Shown: positions 1-6,415 of the stretch, in pieces
Numbering within the stretch: the first letter of the stretch is position 1
Layout of the letters: each line of letters starts with the position of its first letter
Origin: Lysobacterales bacterium CG_4_10_14_3_um_filter_64_11
Lineage (GTDB): Bacteria; Pseudomonadota; Gammaproteobacteria; Xanthomonadales; Xanthomonadaceae
Direction: 5' to 3'
Assembly (NCBI GenBank): GCA_002782905.1
Contig: PFJA01000146.1
Location: 1 to 7,544, forward strand
Length of the DNA: 7,544 bases
Position numbers and translations under genes: made by a program
The notes under the pieces: model-generated
Told to the model about the DNA's origin: nothing
What the model saw: only the letters and a program-made list of their open reading frames with translations
Database searches by the model: none

Positions 1-1347
1 GGTGCGCAGCCGTTTCGCAGCGTCAGCGACTACGACAACTGGCTGGCGCGTGCCAATCAAATACCCGCCCTGTTCGATCAGGTCATTGCCAACCTGCGCG
101 AAGGCGTGGCGCAAGGGCTGGTGCAACCACGGGTGTTGATCGAAAAAACCATTCCGCAGCTCGACGCCTTGATCGATGCCGATCCGGAAAAGACCGTGTT
201 CTGGAAACCGATCGAGAATCTGCCGACCGAGTTCACCGAAGCCGACCGCACCCGACTGCGCGACGCCTACCGCGCGCTGATTGCCGACACCCTGATGCCG
301 GCCTATCGCAAGCTGCGCGCCTATGCCGCCGAGGAATACCTCCCCGCGACCCGCGCCACCTTCGGCCTCGGCGCATTGGCCAATGGCGAGGCGTGGTACG
401 CCTATCTGGCCCGGCAATCGACCACCACCGAGCTCAGCCCGGAGCAGATTCATCAGATCGGCCTGGATGAAGTCGCACGCATCCACGAGGAAATGCGCCA
501 GGTGATGACGCAAACCGGTTTCACGGGTGAGCTGAGAGACTACTTCAAACACATCAAGGCCGATCCGGGCAATTACTTCAGCAACGAGCAGGAAATGCTG
601 GATGCCTATCGCGGCTTTCGCGCCACGATTGAGCCGCTGCTGCCGGCACTGTTCGATGTGCGCCCGAAGGCCGATTTCGAGATTCGTCCGGTGGAAGCGT
701 TCCGTGCCGCGTCCGCAGCGGGCGGCTCGTATCAGCGCCCAGCCCAGGATGGCTCGCGGCCGGGCGTCTTCTACGCCAACACGTTCGATCTCAGCGCCCG
801 ACCACGCTACGCACTGGAATCGCTATTTCTGCATGAGGCCGAACCGGGCCACCATTTCCAGATTGCGCTGCAACAGGAACTCACCGACCTGCCGGCCTTT
901 CGTCGCTTCGGCGGCGAAACCGCGTTCGCCGAAGGCTGGGGCCTGTACGCCGAATCGCTGGGCAAGGAACTGGGCGTTTACACCGACCCGCTGATGGTTT
1001 TCGGTGCGCTCGATGCCGAGCTGTGGCGCGCGATCCGGCTGGTGGTCGATACCGGCATCCACGCCAAGGGCTGGAGCCGGCAACAGGTGCTCGATTACAT
1101 GTATGCCAATTCGCCGATCGAGCCGACCCGCGCGATTGCCGAAGCCGAACGCTTCATGGCGATCCCCGGGCAGGCGCTGGCCTACAAGATCGGCCAGCTC
1201 AAGATCCGCGAATTGCGCAACCGCGCCGAGGCGGCGCTGGGCGAACGTTTTGACGTGCGCGCATTTCACCGCGAGGTGCTCAACGACGGCACCGTGCCGA
1301 TGCAGGTGCTGGACGCCAAGATCACACGCTGGATCGCGGCGCAATAA
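1..1347 (+). CDS. DUF885 family protein, metallopeptidase-like, 5' truncated
   Basis: The reading frame is open from base 1 to the TAA at 1345-1347, giving 448 residues, so the N-terminus and any signal peptide lie outside the window. An internal GTG at 106 is unlikely to be the start, because in-frame protein-like sequence continues upstream of it. Seen: the block HEAEPGHH at fragment residues 278-285, preceded by RPGVFYANTFDL, then GGE (304-306) and AEGWGLYAES with Glu311. A conserved-looking tail follows, with SPIEPTRAIAEAERF and PGQALAYKIGQ. Known: DUF885 proteins carry HExxPGHH-type motifs and are considered zinc metallopeptidase-like, and many are exported or lipoproteins. Inferred: the His residues and Glu311 are candidate metal ligands and Glu279 a candidate catalytic residue. 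Substrate and cellular location cannot be read from this fragment. The gene converges on fumC. The family call is firm, the enzymatic role is not. Confidence 0.88.
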   Translation, partial: GAQPFRSVSDYDNWLARANQIPALFDQVIANLREGVAQGLVQPRVLIEKTIPQLDALIDADPEKTVFWKPIENLPTEFTEADRTRLRDAYRALIADTLMPAYRKLRAYAAEEYLPATRATFGLGALANGEAWYAYLARQSTTTELSPEQIHQIGLDEVARIHEEMRQVMTQTGFTGELRDYFKHIKADPGNYFSNEQEMLDAYRGFRATIEPLLPALFDVRPKADFEIRPVEAFRAASAAGGSYQRPAQDGSRPGVFYANTFDLSARPRYALESLFLHEAEPGHHFQIALQQELTDLPAFRRFGGETAFAEGWGLYAESLGKELGVYTDPLMVFGALDAELWRAIRLVVDTGIHAKGWSRQQVLDYMYANSPIEPTRAIAEAERFMAIPGQALAYKIGQLKIRELRNRAEAALGERFDVRAFHREVLNDGTVPMQVLDAKITRWIAAQ

Positions 1348-1354
1348 GCTGCGG

Positions 1355-1381
1355 GTGCCGCTACTTGCACGAGAGCGGCAC
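1355..1381. terminator. Hairpin just after the DUF885 gene, possible terminator
   Basis: A perfect 8-base inverted repeat (GTGCCGCT at 1355-1362, AGCGGCAC at 1374-1381) surrounds an 11-base loop and begins seven bases after the stop codon. No T-run follows directly, and the nearest one is TTTTTT at 1529-1534. It is therefore a weak intrinsic terminator candidate, or simply an RNA 3'-end stabilising structure. The call rests only on position and symmetry. Confidence 0.4.
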
Positions 1382-1430
1382 GCTTCGCCCGTCGCGACTG
1401 TGTCGCCCGCCATCGCGAGCCAGTGCTGCC

Positions 1431-1494
1431 GTCGGAGCGTGCCTGCACGCGAGGCTGTCCGCGCAGGCGATTTGCCGGCAGGCCGGCTCCCACA
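1431..1494. repeat. REPIN-like pair of inverted REP palindromes
   Basis: Two short palindromes lie in opposite orientation about 25 bases apart between convergent genes. The first has head GTCGGA and stem GCGTGC-CT-GCACGC (1437-1450). The second, read on the - strand, has head GTGGGA and stem GCCGGC-CT-GCCGGC (plus-strand 1474-1487, with its head complement ending near 1494). Over 22 aligned bases the two units share 16. The four differences inside the stem form two compensated base pairs, so both still fold. Known: REP sequences of this head-plus-stem form, often with GTGGGAGC heads, are abundant in Pseudomonas and Xanthomonadaceae, and inverted pairs (REPINs) are linked to RAYT transposases encoded elsewhere in the genome. 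It may also act as an RNA 3'-end structure for one or both convergent genes. Confidence 0.75.
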
Positions 1495-1572
1495 AAAGTC
1501 GCCAAGCCCAACCGCGGAATGATTGAGGTTTTTTGCAAGAGGCCACTCTGCGGCCAACTTGACTCCAACCAC

Positions 1573-2970
1573 CTACGCTGCACCAGCAATGCCACCGCGG
1601 GTCAATGCCAGTGGATCGAGCAACTGGCGCAGCTCCTTTTCCGAAAGATCGGTGGCCTCACGCGCCACGTCCAGCAGCGGACGGCCTTCGGCATACGCCT
1701 GCTTGGCAATCGCTGCACCTTTGCCATAACCGATGACTGGGTTGAGCGCAGTCACCAGCACCGGGTTGCGTGCCATCGCCGCCGCAATCCGCTCATGATT
1801 GACGTTGAAACCGGCGATGGCGGCGTCGGCCAACTGGCGGCTGGCAGTGGCCAGCAGGCGAATCGATTGCAACAGATTGTGCGCAATCAGCGGCAACATG
1901 ACATTGAGTTGGAAGTTGCCGCTGGCCCCGGCCACGGTGATGCTGGCGTGGTTGCCGATCACCTGCGCGCAGACCATGCACACCGCCTCGGGGATCACCG
2001 GGTTGACCTTGCCCGGCATGATCGAGCTGCCCGGTTGCAACGCCGGCAACGCAATCTCGCCCAGCCCGGCCAAAGGGCCGGAGTTCATCCAGCGCAGATC
2101 GTTGCCGATCTTCATCAGGGCGCAGGCCAACGTGTTCAACTGGCCGGACATTTCCACCGCATCATCCGGCGCTGACAGGGCGGCAAAAAAATCGGCCGCG
2201 ACGACAAACCGGATACCGCTCAGGTGCGCAAGCTCAGCCACCATGGCGGTGGCAAAACGCGGATCGGCGTTGATGCCGGTGCCGACTGCCGTGCCGCCCA
2301 GTGCCAGCCGATGCAGGCGTTTGCTGGATCCCTCGATGCGCGCAATTGCCGAGGTAATCTGCGCCGCCCAGCCGCCCATTTCCTGGCCCAGGGTCAGCGG
2401 CATCGCATCCATCAAATGGGTGCGCCCGGTTTTGACGACCTTGTTCAGGCTCCTGGCGCGCTTGCGGATCACCGTGCGCAGGTGCTTGAGCGCCGGCAAC
2501 AACTGTTTCGCTATCGCCAGCGTCGCCGCCACGTGGATCGCGCTGGGCACCACATCGTTCGAACTCTGACCCATGTTGACGTGATCGTTGGGATGCACGG
2601 CAACACCGCTTTCGCGGCTGGCCAGGGTGGCGATCACCTCGTTGGCGTTCATGTTGCTGGAGGTGCCCGAGCCGGTCTGGAACACATCCACCGGAAACTG
2701 ATCGTCGAGTTCGCCCGCACTCACGCGCAGCGCGGCGGCGCAAATCGCGCGCTGTCGTGGCGGGTCAAGATGGCCCAGATCACCATTCACCGTGGCCGCC
2801 GCCGCCTTGATCAAACCCAGCGCGGCAATGAACTCGGCGGGCAGGCGCAGCCCGGAAATCGGAAAATTCTGCACCGCGCGCTGCGTCTGCGCGCCCCACA
2901 AGGCATCACCTGGCACCCGCAGGTCGCCCATGCTGTCGCGCTCGACACGATACCTCGATGGCTTGCGCAT
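1573..2970 (-). CDS. fumC: Class II fumarate hydratase (fumarase C)
   Basis: This 465-residue protein has the usual length of the iron-independent, homotetrameric fumarase that interconverts fumarate and L-malate in the TCA cycle. Seen in order: TGSGTSSNMNANEV (99-112), HPNDHVNMGQSSND (126-139), TGRTHLMDAMPLTLGQE (181-197), LALGGTAVGTGINADP (222-237), the superfamily signature GSSIMPGKVNP (314-324), and ALNPVIGYGKGAAIAK (408-423). By family comparison His185 and Ser315 correspond to the active-site His188 and catalytic Ser318 of E. coli FumC. ASGNFQLNVMLP and GTAVGTG favour fumarase over aspartase. PVIPEAV after the signature differs from the E. coli-type PTQCEA and recalls the FumC1-type paralogue of pseudomonads (from memory). 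The ATG at 2968-2970 has a strong ribosome site, GGAGG five bases upstream (complement of 2976-2980). The gene is divergent from purB and convergent with the DUF885 gene. No T-rich terminator was found downstream, only the REPIN. Confidence 0.95.
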   Translation of the reverse strand: MRKPSRYRVERDSMGDLRVPGDALWGAQTQRAVQNFPISGLRLPAEFIAALGLIKAAAATVNGDLGHLDPPRQRAICAAALRVSAGELDDQFPVDVFQTGSGTSSNMNANEVIATLASRESGVAVHPNDHVNMGQSSNDVVPSAIHVAATLAIAKQLLPALKHLRTVIRKRARSLNKVVKTGRTHLMDAMPLTLGQEMGGWAAQITSAIARIEGSSKRLHRLALGGTAVGTGINADPRFATAMVAELAHLSGIRFVVAADFFAALSAPDDAVEMSGQLNTLACALMKIGNDLRWMNSGPLAGLGEIALPALQPGSSIMPGKVNPVIPEAVCMVCAQVIGNHASITVAGASGNFQLNVMLPLIAHNLLQSIRLLATASRQLADAAIAGFNVNHERIAAAMARNPVLVTALNPVIGYGKGAAIAKQAYAEGRPLLDVAREATDLSEKELRQLLDPLALTRGGIAGAA

Positions 2971-3082
2971 GCTGTCCTCCCGCTGCGTTTCGGCGCGTTA
3001 CAGGGTAGCGCGCAACACCATCAATCTGCCGAGAATGCCACGGGCAAGGTAAAATCGTGGTTTCTGCGCCCACGAGCACGCC
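2971..3082. promoter_or_regulatory. Divergent intergenic region between fumC and purB
   Basis: These 112 bases must hold the start signals of both genes. Towards purB the best candidate is a TAAAAT -10 box at 3050-3055, one mismatch from consensus and 27 bases before the ATG. Its -35 partner (CTGCCG near 3026-3031, 18-base spacing) is poor. Towards fumC, TTGATG (complement of 3019-3024) is a possible -35, but no good -10 follows at proper spacing. purB has only a weak Shine-Dalgarno (ACGAG, about 3072-3076), unlike fumC. I saw no Fur box, and no PurR-like palindrome of the E. coli type (ACGCAAACGTTTGCGT). Confidence 0.5.
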
Positions 3083-4450
3083 ATGTCCGAGCACCGCCTG
3101 ACCGCTCTTTCCCCCGTCGATGGCCGCTACGCCGCCAAAGCCGACCCCCTGCGCCCGATTTTTTCCGAGTTCGGGCTTATCCGCGCGCGCGTGACGGTGG
3201 AAATCGAGTGGCTGATCGCGCTGGCAGCCGAGCCGGCCATCGTTGAACTTGCCGCGTTCAACGACCAGCAAATCGCCTGGCTGCGCGCACTGGCCAGCGA
3301 TTTTTCGCTCACTGATGCGGCGCGGGTGAAGGACATCGAACGCACCACCAACCACGACGTCAAGGCCGTCGAATACGTCATCAAGGAGCGCCTGCTGGCG
3401 GTACCGGCGCTGAGCGCAGCGGCGGAGTTCGTGCATTTCGCCTGCACCTCCGAGGACATCAACAACCTCGCCTATGCCTTGATGCTGGTCGAAGGCTGCA
3501 CGAAAGTGATGTGGCCGGTCACCACCGAATTGCTGACGAAGCTGCGCGTCATGGCGCACGACATGGCTGAGTTGGCGATGCTGGCGCGCACCCACGGCCA
3601 GCCGGCATCACCGACCACGCTGGGCAAGGAATTGGCCAACGTGCTGCACCGCCTGGCCTGGCAACTGGCGCAAATGCGCGAGATTGCGATTCCCGGCAAG
3701 ATCAACGGCGCGGTAGGCAATTACAACGCGCATGTGGTGGCGTATCCGGAACTGGATTGGCACGCCTTTGCGCAGCGTTTCGTCGAGTCATTGGGTCTGG
3801 ACTGGAACCCGTACACCACCCAGATCGAGCCGCACGACGGCATCGCCGAGTTGTGCGATGCGCAACGCCGCATCAACACCGTGCTGATCGATCTGTGCCG
3901 CGATATCTGGGGCTATGTCGCGCTGGGTTACTTCAGCCAAACGGTGCGCGCCGGCGAGGTCGGTTCCAGCACCATGCCGCACAAGGTCAACCCGATCGAT
4001 TTCGAAAACGCCGAAGGCAACCTCGGCATTGCCAATGCCCTGCTCGGCCATTTTTCCGAGAAGCTGCCGATCAGTCGCTGGCAACGCGACCTGACCGACT
4101 CGACGGTGCTGCGCGCGCTCGGTACCGCCTTTGCGCACAGCCTGATCGCGCTCGATGCGCTGCAACGCGGCCTGAACAAGTTGCACCCCAATCCGTCCCG
4201 CATGGCCGCCGATCTGGACGGCAGTTGGGAGGTGCTCGGCGAAGCGGTGCAAACCGTGATGCGCCGCTATGGTTTGCCCGAACCCTATGAACAGCTCAAG
4301 GCGTTGACCCGTGGTGTCGGTATCAGCCGCGACAGCCTGCGTGAATTCATCGCCGGCCTGGCCATTCCGCGCGACGCCAAAGAGCGCCTGCTCGCGTTGA
4401 CGCCCGCGCGTTACACCGGGCTGGCAGCCGATTTGGCGCGCGAAGACTGA
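3083..4450 (+). CDS. purB: Adenylosuccinate lyase
   Basis: PurB is a cytosolic homotetramer that removes fumarate from SAICAR to give AICAR and from adenylosuccinate to give AMP. The 455-residue length and the opening LTALSPVDGRYAAKADPLR match the E. coli-type enzyme (about 456 residues) and support the ATG at 3083. Seen: TTNHDVKAVEYV (88-99), FACTSEDINNLAYAL (119-133), ARTHGQPASPTTLGKE (168-183), KINGAVGNYNAH (206-217), and the superfamily signature GSSTMPHKVNPIDFENAEGN (294-313), followed by LPISRWQRDLTDSTVLR. His171 and Ser295 sit at the same numbers as the catalytic residues of E. coli PurB. The gene is divergent from fumC, a member of the same superfamily that uses the fumarate PurB releases, and convergent with purK, another gene of the same pathway. 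A long hairpin with a T-run lies 33 bases after the TGA. No internal defect is seen. Confidence 0.97.
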   Translation: MSEHRLTALSPVDGRYAAKADPLRPIFSEFGLIRARVTVEIEWLIALAAEPAIVELAAFNDQQIAWLRALASDFSLTDAARVKDIERTTNHDVKAVEYVIKERLLAVPALSAAAEFVHFACTSEDINNLAYALMLVEGCTKVMWPVTTELLTKLRVMAHDMAELAMLARTHGQPASPTTLGKELANVLHRLAWQLAQMREIAIPGKINGAVGNYNAHVVAYPELDWHAFAQRFVESLGLDWNPYTTQIEPHDGIAELCDAQRRINTVLIDLCRDIWGYVALGYFSQTVRAGEVGSSTMPHKVNPIDFENAEGNLGIANALLGHFSEKLPISRWQRDLTDSTVLRALGTAFAHSLIALDALQRGLNKLHPNPSRMAADLDGSWEVLGEAVQTVMRRYGLPEPYEQLKALTRGVGISRDSLREFIAGLAIPRDAKERLLALTPARYTGLAADLARED

Positions 4451-4483
4451 GCGCTGCTGGTTCCTGGCAGCATTCAGAGCATT

Positions 4484-4572
4484 GCGGTCCGCAAAGAACG
4501 CAAAGAACGCAAAGAAAGATCATTGCTTTTGCTTTCCTTTGCGCCTTTTGCGCAATTTGCGGACCGCTTTTT
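4484..4572. terminator. Long repeat-rich hairpin with T-run, purB terminator
   Basis: Outer arms GCGGTCCGCAAA (4484-4495) and TTTGCGGACCGC (4556-4567) are perfect 12-base complements. Inside them the purine-rich left side and pyrimidine-rich right side pair imperfectly for roughly 20 more bases, giving an 84-base stem-loop. TTTTT follows at once (4568-4572), so in the purB direction it fits an intrinsic terminator. Read from purK it would also fold but lacks a strong T-run. The left arm contains three tandem copies of a 9-base unit: GCAAAGAAC at 4491-4499 and 4500-4508, then GCAAAGAAA at 4509-4517. The opposite strand translates as a repeated LCVLCV peptide, familiar from spurious annotations, so this may be a dispersed repeat family. 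Confidence 0.75.
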
Positions 4573-4623
4573 GCCTTTGCTGTAGGTGGGATCAGGGCAA
4601 AGCGCAAAAATCCGCTTCAAATC

Positions 4624-4647
4624 GGCCTTCCGTCGCTACGGTCGGCC
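4624..4647 (-). terminator. Small hairpin after purK, possible terminator
   Basis: GGCC (4624-4627) and CCGT (4630-4633) pair with ACGG (4638-4641) and GGCC (4644-4647) around the loop CGCT. The hairpin lies 15 bases beyond the purK stop codon in the purK direction. What follows on the - strand is GATTTGAAGC, with a T5 run only about 15 bases further on, so it is at best a weak intrinsic terminator. The larger hairpin at 4484-4567 could stop transcripts that read through. Confidence 0.35.
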
Positions 4648-4662
4648 AAGTTCGACAGGCTG

Positions 4663-5823
4663 TCAGGGCGCATCCCACATCGCTGTCTGCGCGCGCAGGC
4701 GCGCCAACGGCCCGGCGATCTGTGCACTGCGCTGCAAGGTTGCCGCAACGGCGCTCACGGCATCGGCCAACTGCACGCGATCCGGCGCGGTGAAGGTGGC
4801 ATGCCCGACCTTGCGCCCCGGCCGTGCGCTTTTGCCATATGCGTGCCAATGTCCGCACGGCGATGACAACACCGGGCGCGCGTCCGGCAGTTCGCCCACC
4901 CAGTTGAGCATGCACGAGTGGCCGATCGCGGCGGTCGCGCCCAATGGCAAACCCAGCACCGCACGCAAGTGGTTTTCAAATTGCGAGGTGCACGCCCCTT
5001 CAATCGTCCAATGCCCGGAGTTATGCACCCGCGGTGCGATCTCGTTGGCCAGCAGCGCACCATCACATTCGAACAGTTCCAGCGCGAACACCCCAACATA
5101 ATCCAGCGCGTCGGCAATCGATTGTGCCGAAGCGAGTGCCGCGTGCTGCAACGCCGAACTCACCTTGGCCGGCGCCAGACTGGCAGCCAGAACCCCATCG
5201 CAATGCCAATTCTCGGTAATCGGCCAAGCGCGGAACTCGCCATCGCGGGCGCGCACGGCGAGCACCGACAGCTCGCGCTGAAACGGCACCATCGCTTCCA
5301 GAATCAAGGCTGCGGCACCGGCGCCAAGCGCCTGCCAGGCGGCCTCGACATCGCCATGCTGGCGCAGGCGGAACTGGCCCTTGCCGTCGTAACCCAGACG
5401 CCGGGTCTTGAGAATCGCGGGTAGCCCGACGCGGGCGACGGCATAGTCCAGATCCGCACGGCTATCGACACGGGCATACGCCGCGACGGCGATGCCAAGC
5501 TCGCTGAACAGGGTTTTTTCGGCGAGCCGATCCTGCGCCACCGCAAGTGCCGACGGCACCGGGAACACCGGGACGCGTTGTGCCAGCCATTGCGCGCTGC
5601 TGGCCGGTACGTTCTCGAAATCGAATGTGGCAACGTCAATGCGCGACGCAAACTCGGCCAATGCCTGTTGATCGCGGTAGTCGGCCTGCAATTGCGGAAC
5701 GAATTGCGCCGCACACGCATCGGCAAGCGAATCCATTACCAGAAAGCGCAGGCCCAGTGGCGCCCCGGCGAGTGCCAACATACGCGCCAACTGGCCGCCG
5801 CCGAGTATCCCGACCGTGGTCAT
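4663..5823 (-). CDS. purK: N5-carboxyaminoimidazole ribonucleotide synthase
   Basis: PurK uses ATP and bicarbonate to carboxylate AIR to N5-CAIR, the substrate of PurE, in de novo purine synthesis. At 386 residues it has the length expected of this ATP-grasp enzyme. Seen: an N-terminal nucleotide-fold loop GILGGGQLARML (5-16), FDFENVP (67-73), the ATP-grasp segment ILKTRRLGYDGKGQF (137-151), ELFECDGALLANEIAPRVHN (249-268) with the usual NE-x-APR-x-HNSGHWT metal and nucleotide site, and the C-terminal ARPGRKVGHATF (333-344). The ATG at 5821-5823 overlaps the purE stop as ATGA, so translation is probably coupled and both genes share one transcript. Few PurK residues are extra at the start, since the glycine-rich motif begins at residue 5. 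The gene ends 212 bases from purB, facing it. No defect is seen. Confidence 0.96.
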   Translation of the reverse strand: MTTVGILGGGQLARMLALAGAPLGLRFLVMDSLADACAAQFVPQLQADYRDQQALAEFASRIDVATFDFENVPASSAQWLAQRVPVFPVPSALAVAQDRLAEKTLFSELGIAVAAYARVDSRADLDYAVARVGLPAILKTRRLGYDGKGQFRLRQHGDVEAAWQALGAGAAALILEAMVPFQRELSVLAVRARDGEFRAWPITENWHCDGVLAASLAPAKVSSALQHAALASAQSIADALDYVGVFALELFECDGALLANEIAPRVHNSGHWTIEGACTSQFENHLRAVLGLPLGATAAIGHSCMLNWVGELPDARPVLSSPCGHWHAYGKSARPGRKVGHATFTAPDRVQLADAVSAVAATLQRSAQIAGPLARLRAQTAMWDAP

Positions 5824-6329
5824 GGTTGTCGCGGATCCGCGTGCGCCAGCACCTCATCGGTTTGCTGCTGGCGAAACGCCGTCAATGCCTGCGTGATCGA
5901 CGGCGAGTCGTGGGCCAACAGGGCAGCACAAAACAATGCGGCATTGGCGGCGCCCGCAGCGCCGATCGCAAACGTGGCCACCGGCACCCCCGCCGGCATC
6001 TGCACCATGCTCAACAACGAATCAAGGCCGCTGAGCGCCTTCGATTGCACCGGTACGCCGAGCACCGGAACGGTGGTGATGGCGGCCAACATGCCGGGCA
6101 GATGGGCTGCACCGCCGGCTCCGGCGATAATCGCACGCAAGCCGCTGCCGGCCGCCGCCTGCGCATAGCTGAACAATAGCTCTGGCGTGCGATGTGCCGA
6201 TACCACCCGCACCGCGAACGGAATACCCAATTGCTCGAGCCGAGCGCAAGCATGCTGCATCGTGTCCCAATCCGAACGCGAGCCCATGACCACGCCAACC
6301 ACGGGCGCTGCGGGTGTCGGGTCATCCAT
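5820..6329 (-). CDS. purE: N5-carboxyaminoimidazole ribonucleotide mutase (class I PurE)
   Basis: PurE moves the carboxyl group of N5-CAIR to C4, giving CAIR, and acts directly after PurK. Using the ATG at 6327-6329 the product is 169 residues, the normal size. Seen: VGVVMGSRSDWDTM (11-24), VVSAHRTPE (42-50) with the family's catalytic His46, IIAGAGGAAHLPGM (67-80), VLGVPVQSKALSGLDSLLSMVQMP (89-112) and ATFAIGAAGAANAALF (118-133). SDW and AGAGGAAHLPGM mark the bacterial class I mutase that needs PurK, consistent with purK lying directly downstream. The frame continues upstream to an ATG at 6384-6386, but those 19 extra residues are unlike PurE. AGGGA lies about nine bases before the chosen start, and the predicted promoter falls between the two starts. 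First gene of a purEK operon. Confidence 0.96.
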   Translation of the reverse strand: MDDPTPAAPVVGVVMGSRSDWDTMQHACARLEQLGIPFAVRVVSAHRTPELLFSYAQAAAGSGLRAIIAGAGGAAHLPGMLAAITTVPVLGVPVQSKALSGLDSLLSMVQMPAGVPVATFAIGAAGAANAALFCAALLAHDSPSITQALTAFRQQQTDEVLAHADPRQP

Positions 6330-6415
6330 CGGTTTCTTCCCTTGCTGGCGCAATTGCCTATTGTAAGCGCAAGCGTGGCCTGACAAAATCAGGCTCGGGG
6401 GACAAGGAAAAATCG
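6330..6415. promoter_or_regulatory. Divergent promoter region between purE and the Trm112-like gene
   Basis: For purEK the - strand reads TTGTCA (complement of 6381-6386), 15 bases, then TACAAT (complement of 6360-6365). Both boxes are one mismatch from sigma-70 consensus, although the spacing is short. Transcription would start near 6353, giving a leader of about 24 bases. For the + strand gene, TTGTAA (6361-6366) and CAAAAT (6384-6389) with 17-base spacing are a weaker pair, so the two promoters would overlap face to face. A perfect inverted repeat, GCCTGA-N5-TCAGGC (6378-6394), covers the purEK -35 box. Both genes have recognisable ribosome sites: AGGGA for purE and AAGGA for the other. 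Confidence 0.55.
6378..6394. promoter_or_regulatory. Inverted repeat GCCTGA-N5-TCAGGC, candidate operator
   Basis: Six-base perfect arms (6378-6383 and 6389-6394) flank the five bases CAAAA. The repeat overlaps the proposed -35 of purEK and the proposed -10 of the divergent gene, so a bound regulator could affect both. It does not resemble the E. coli PurR site. As RNA it would form a small hairpin without a T-run and ahead of any coding region, which argues against a terminator. No regulator is identified. Confidence 0.35.

Noticed and set aside
1529..1534. T6 run as intrinsic terminator of the DUF885 gene
   Set aside because: Only a 4-base AACC/GGTT pairing can be drawn before it, so no stable stem supports a terminator at this spot.
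823..1572. 249-codon open frame on the - strand across the end of the DUF885 gene
   Set aside because: It lies antisense to well-conserved DUF885 sequence and runs through the REP palindromes. Its protein is Arg/His/Gln-rich without motifs, typical of a shadow frame in GC-rich DNA.
2224..3246. 340-codon open frame on the + strand covering the start of fumC and the start of purB
   Set aside because: It is antisense to fumC, crosses the promoter region and overlaps purB in another frame. Its low-complexity Arg/His/Gln composition shows no family features.
4347..4607. 86-codon - strand frame with repeated LCVLCV
   Set aside because: The peptide is the translation of the 9-base tandem repeat within the hairpin and extends into purB antisense. 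It is a known type of false ORF.
4573..4662. Search for a small gene between the long hairpin and the purK stop
   Set aside because: No frame with a ribosome site and plausible protein sequence was found; only the small hairpin at 4624-4647 stands out.
6330..6386. Longer purE start at 6386
   Set aside because: The extra residues are unlike PurE, the internal ATG at 6329 has a ribosome site and gives the normal length, and the likely promoter would lie inside the extension.
6314..6415. Longer start for the Trm112-like gene at 6314
   Set aside because: That start lies inside purE on the other strand, and the family's conserved beginning and a good ribosome site both coincide with GTG 6416.
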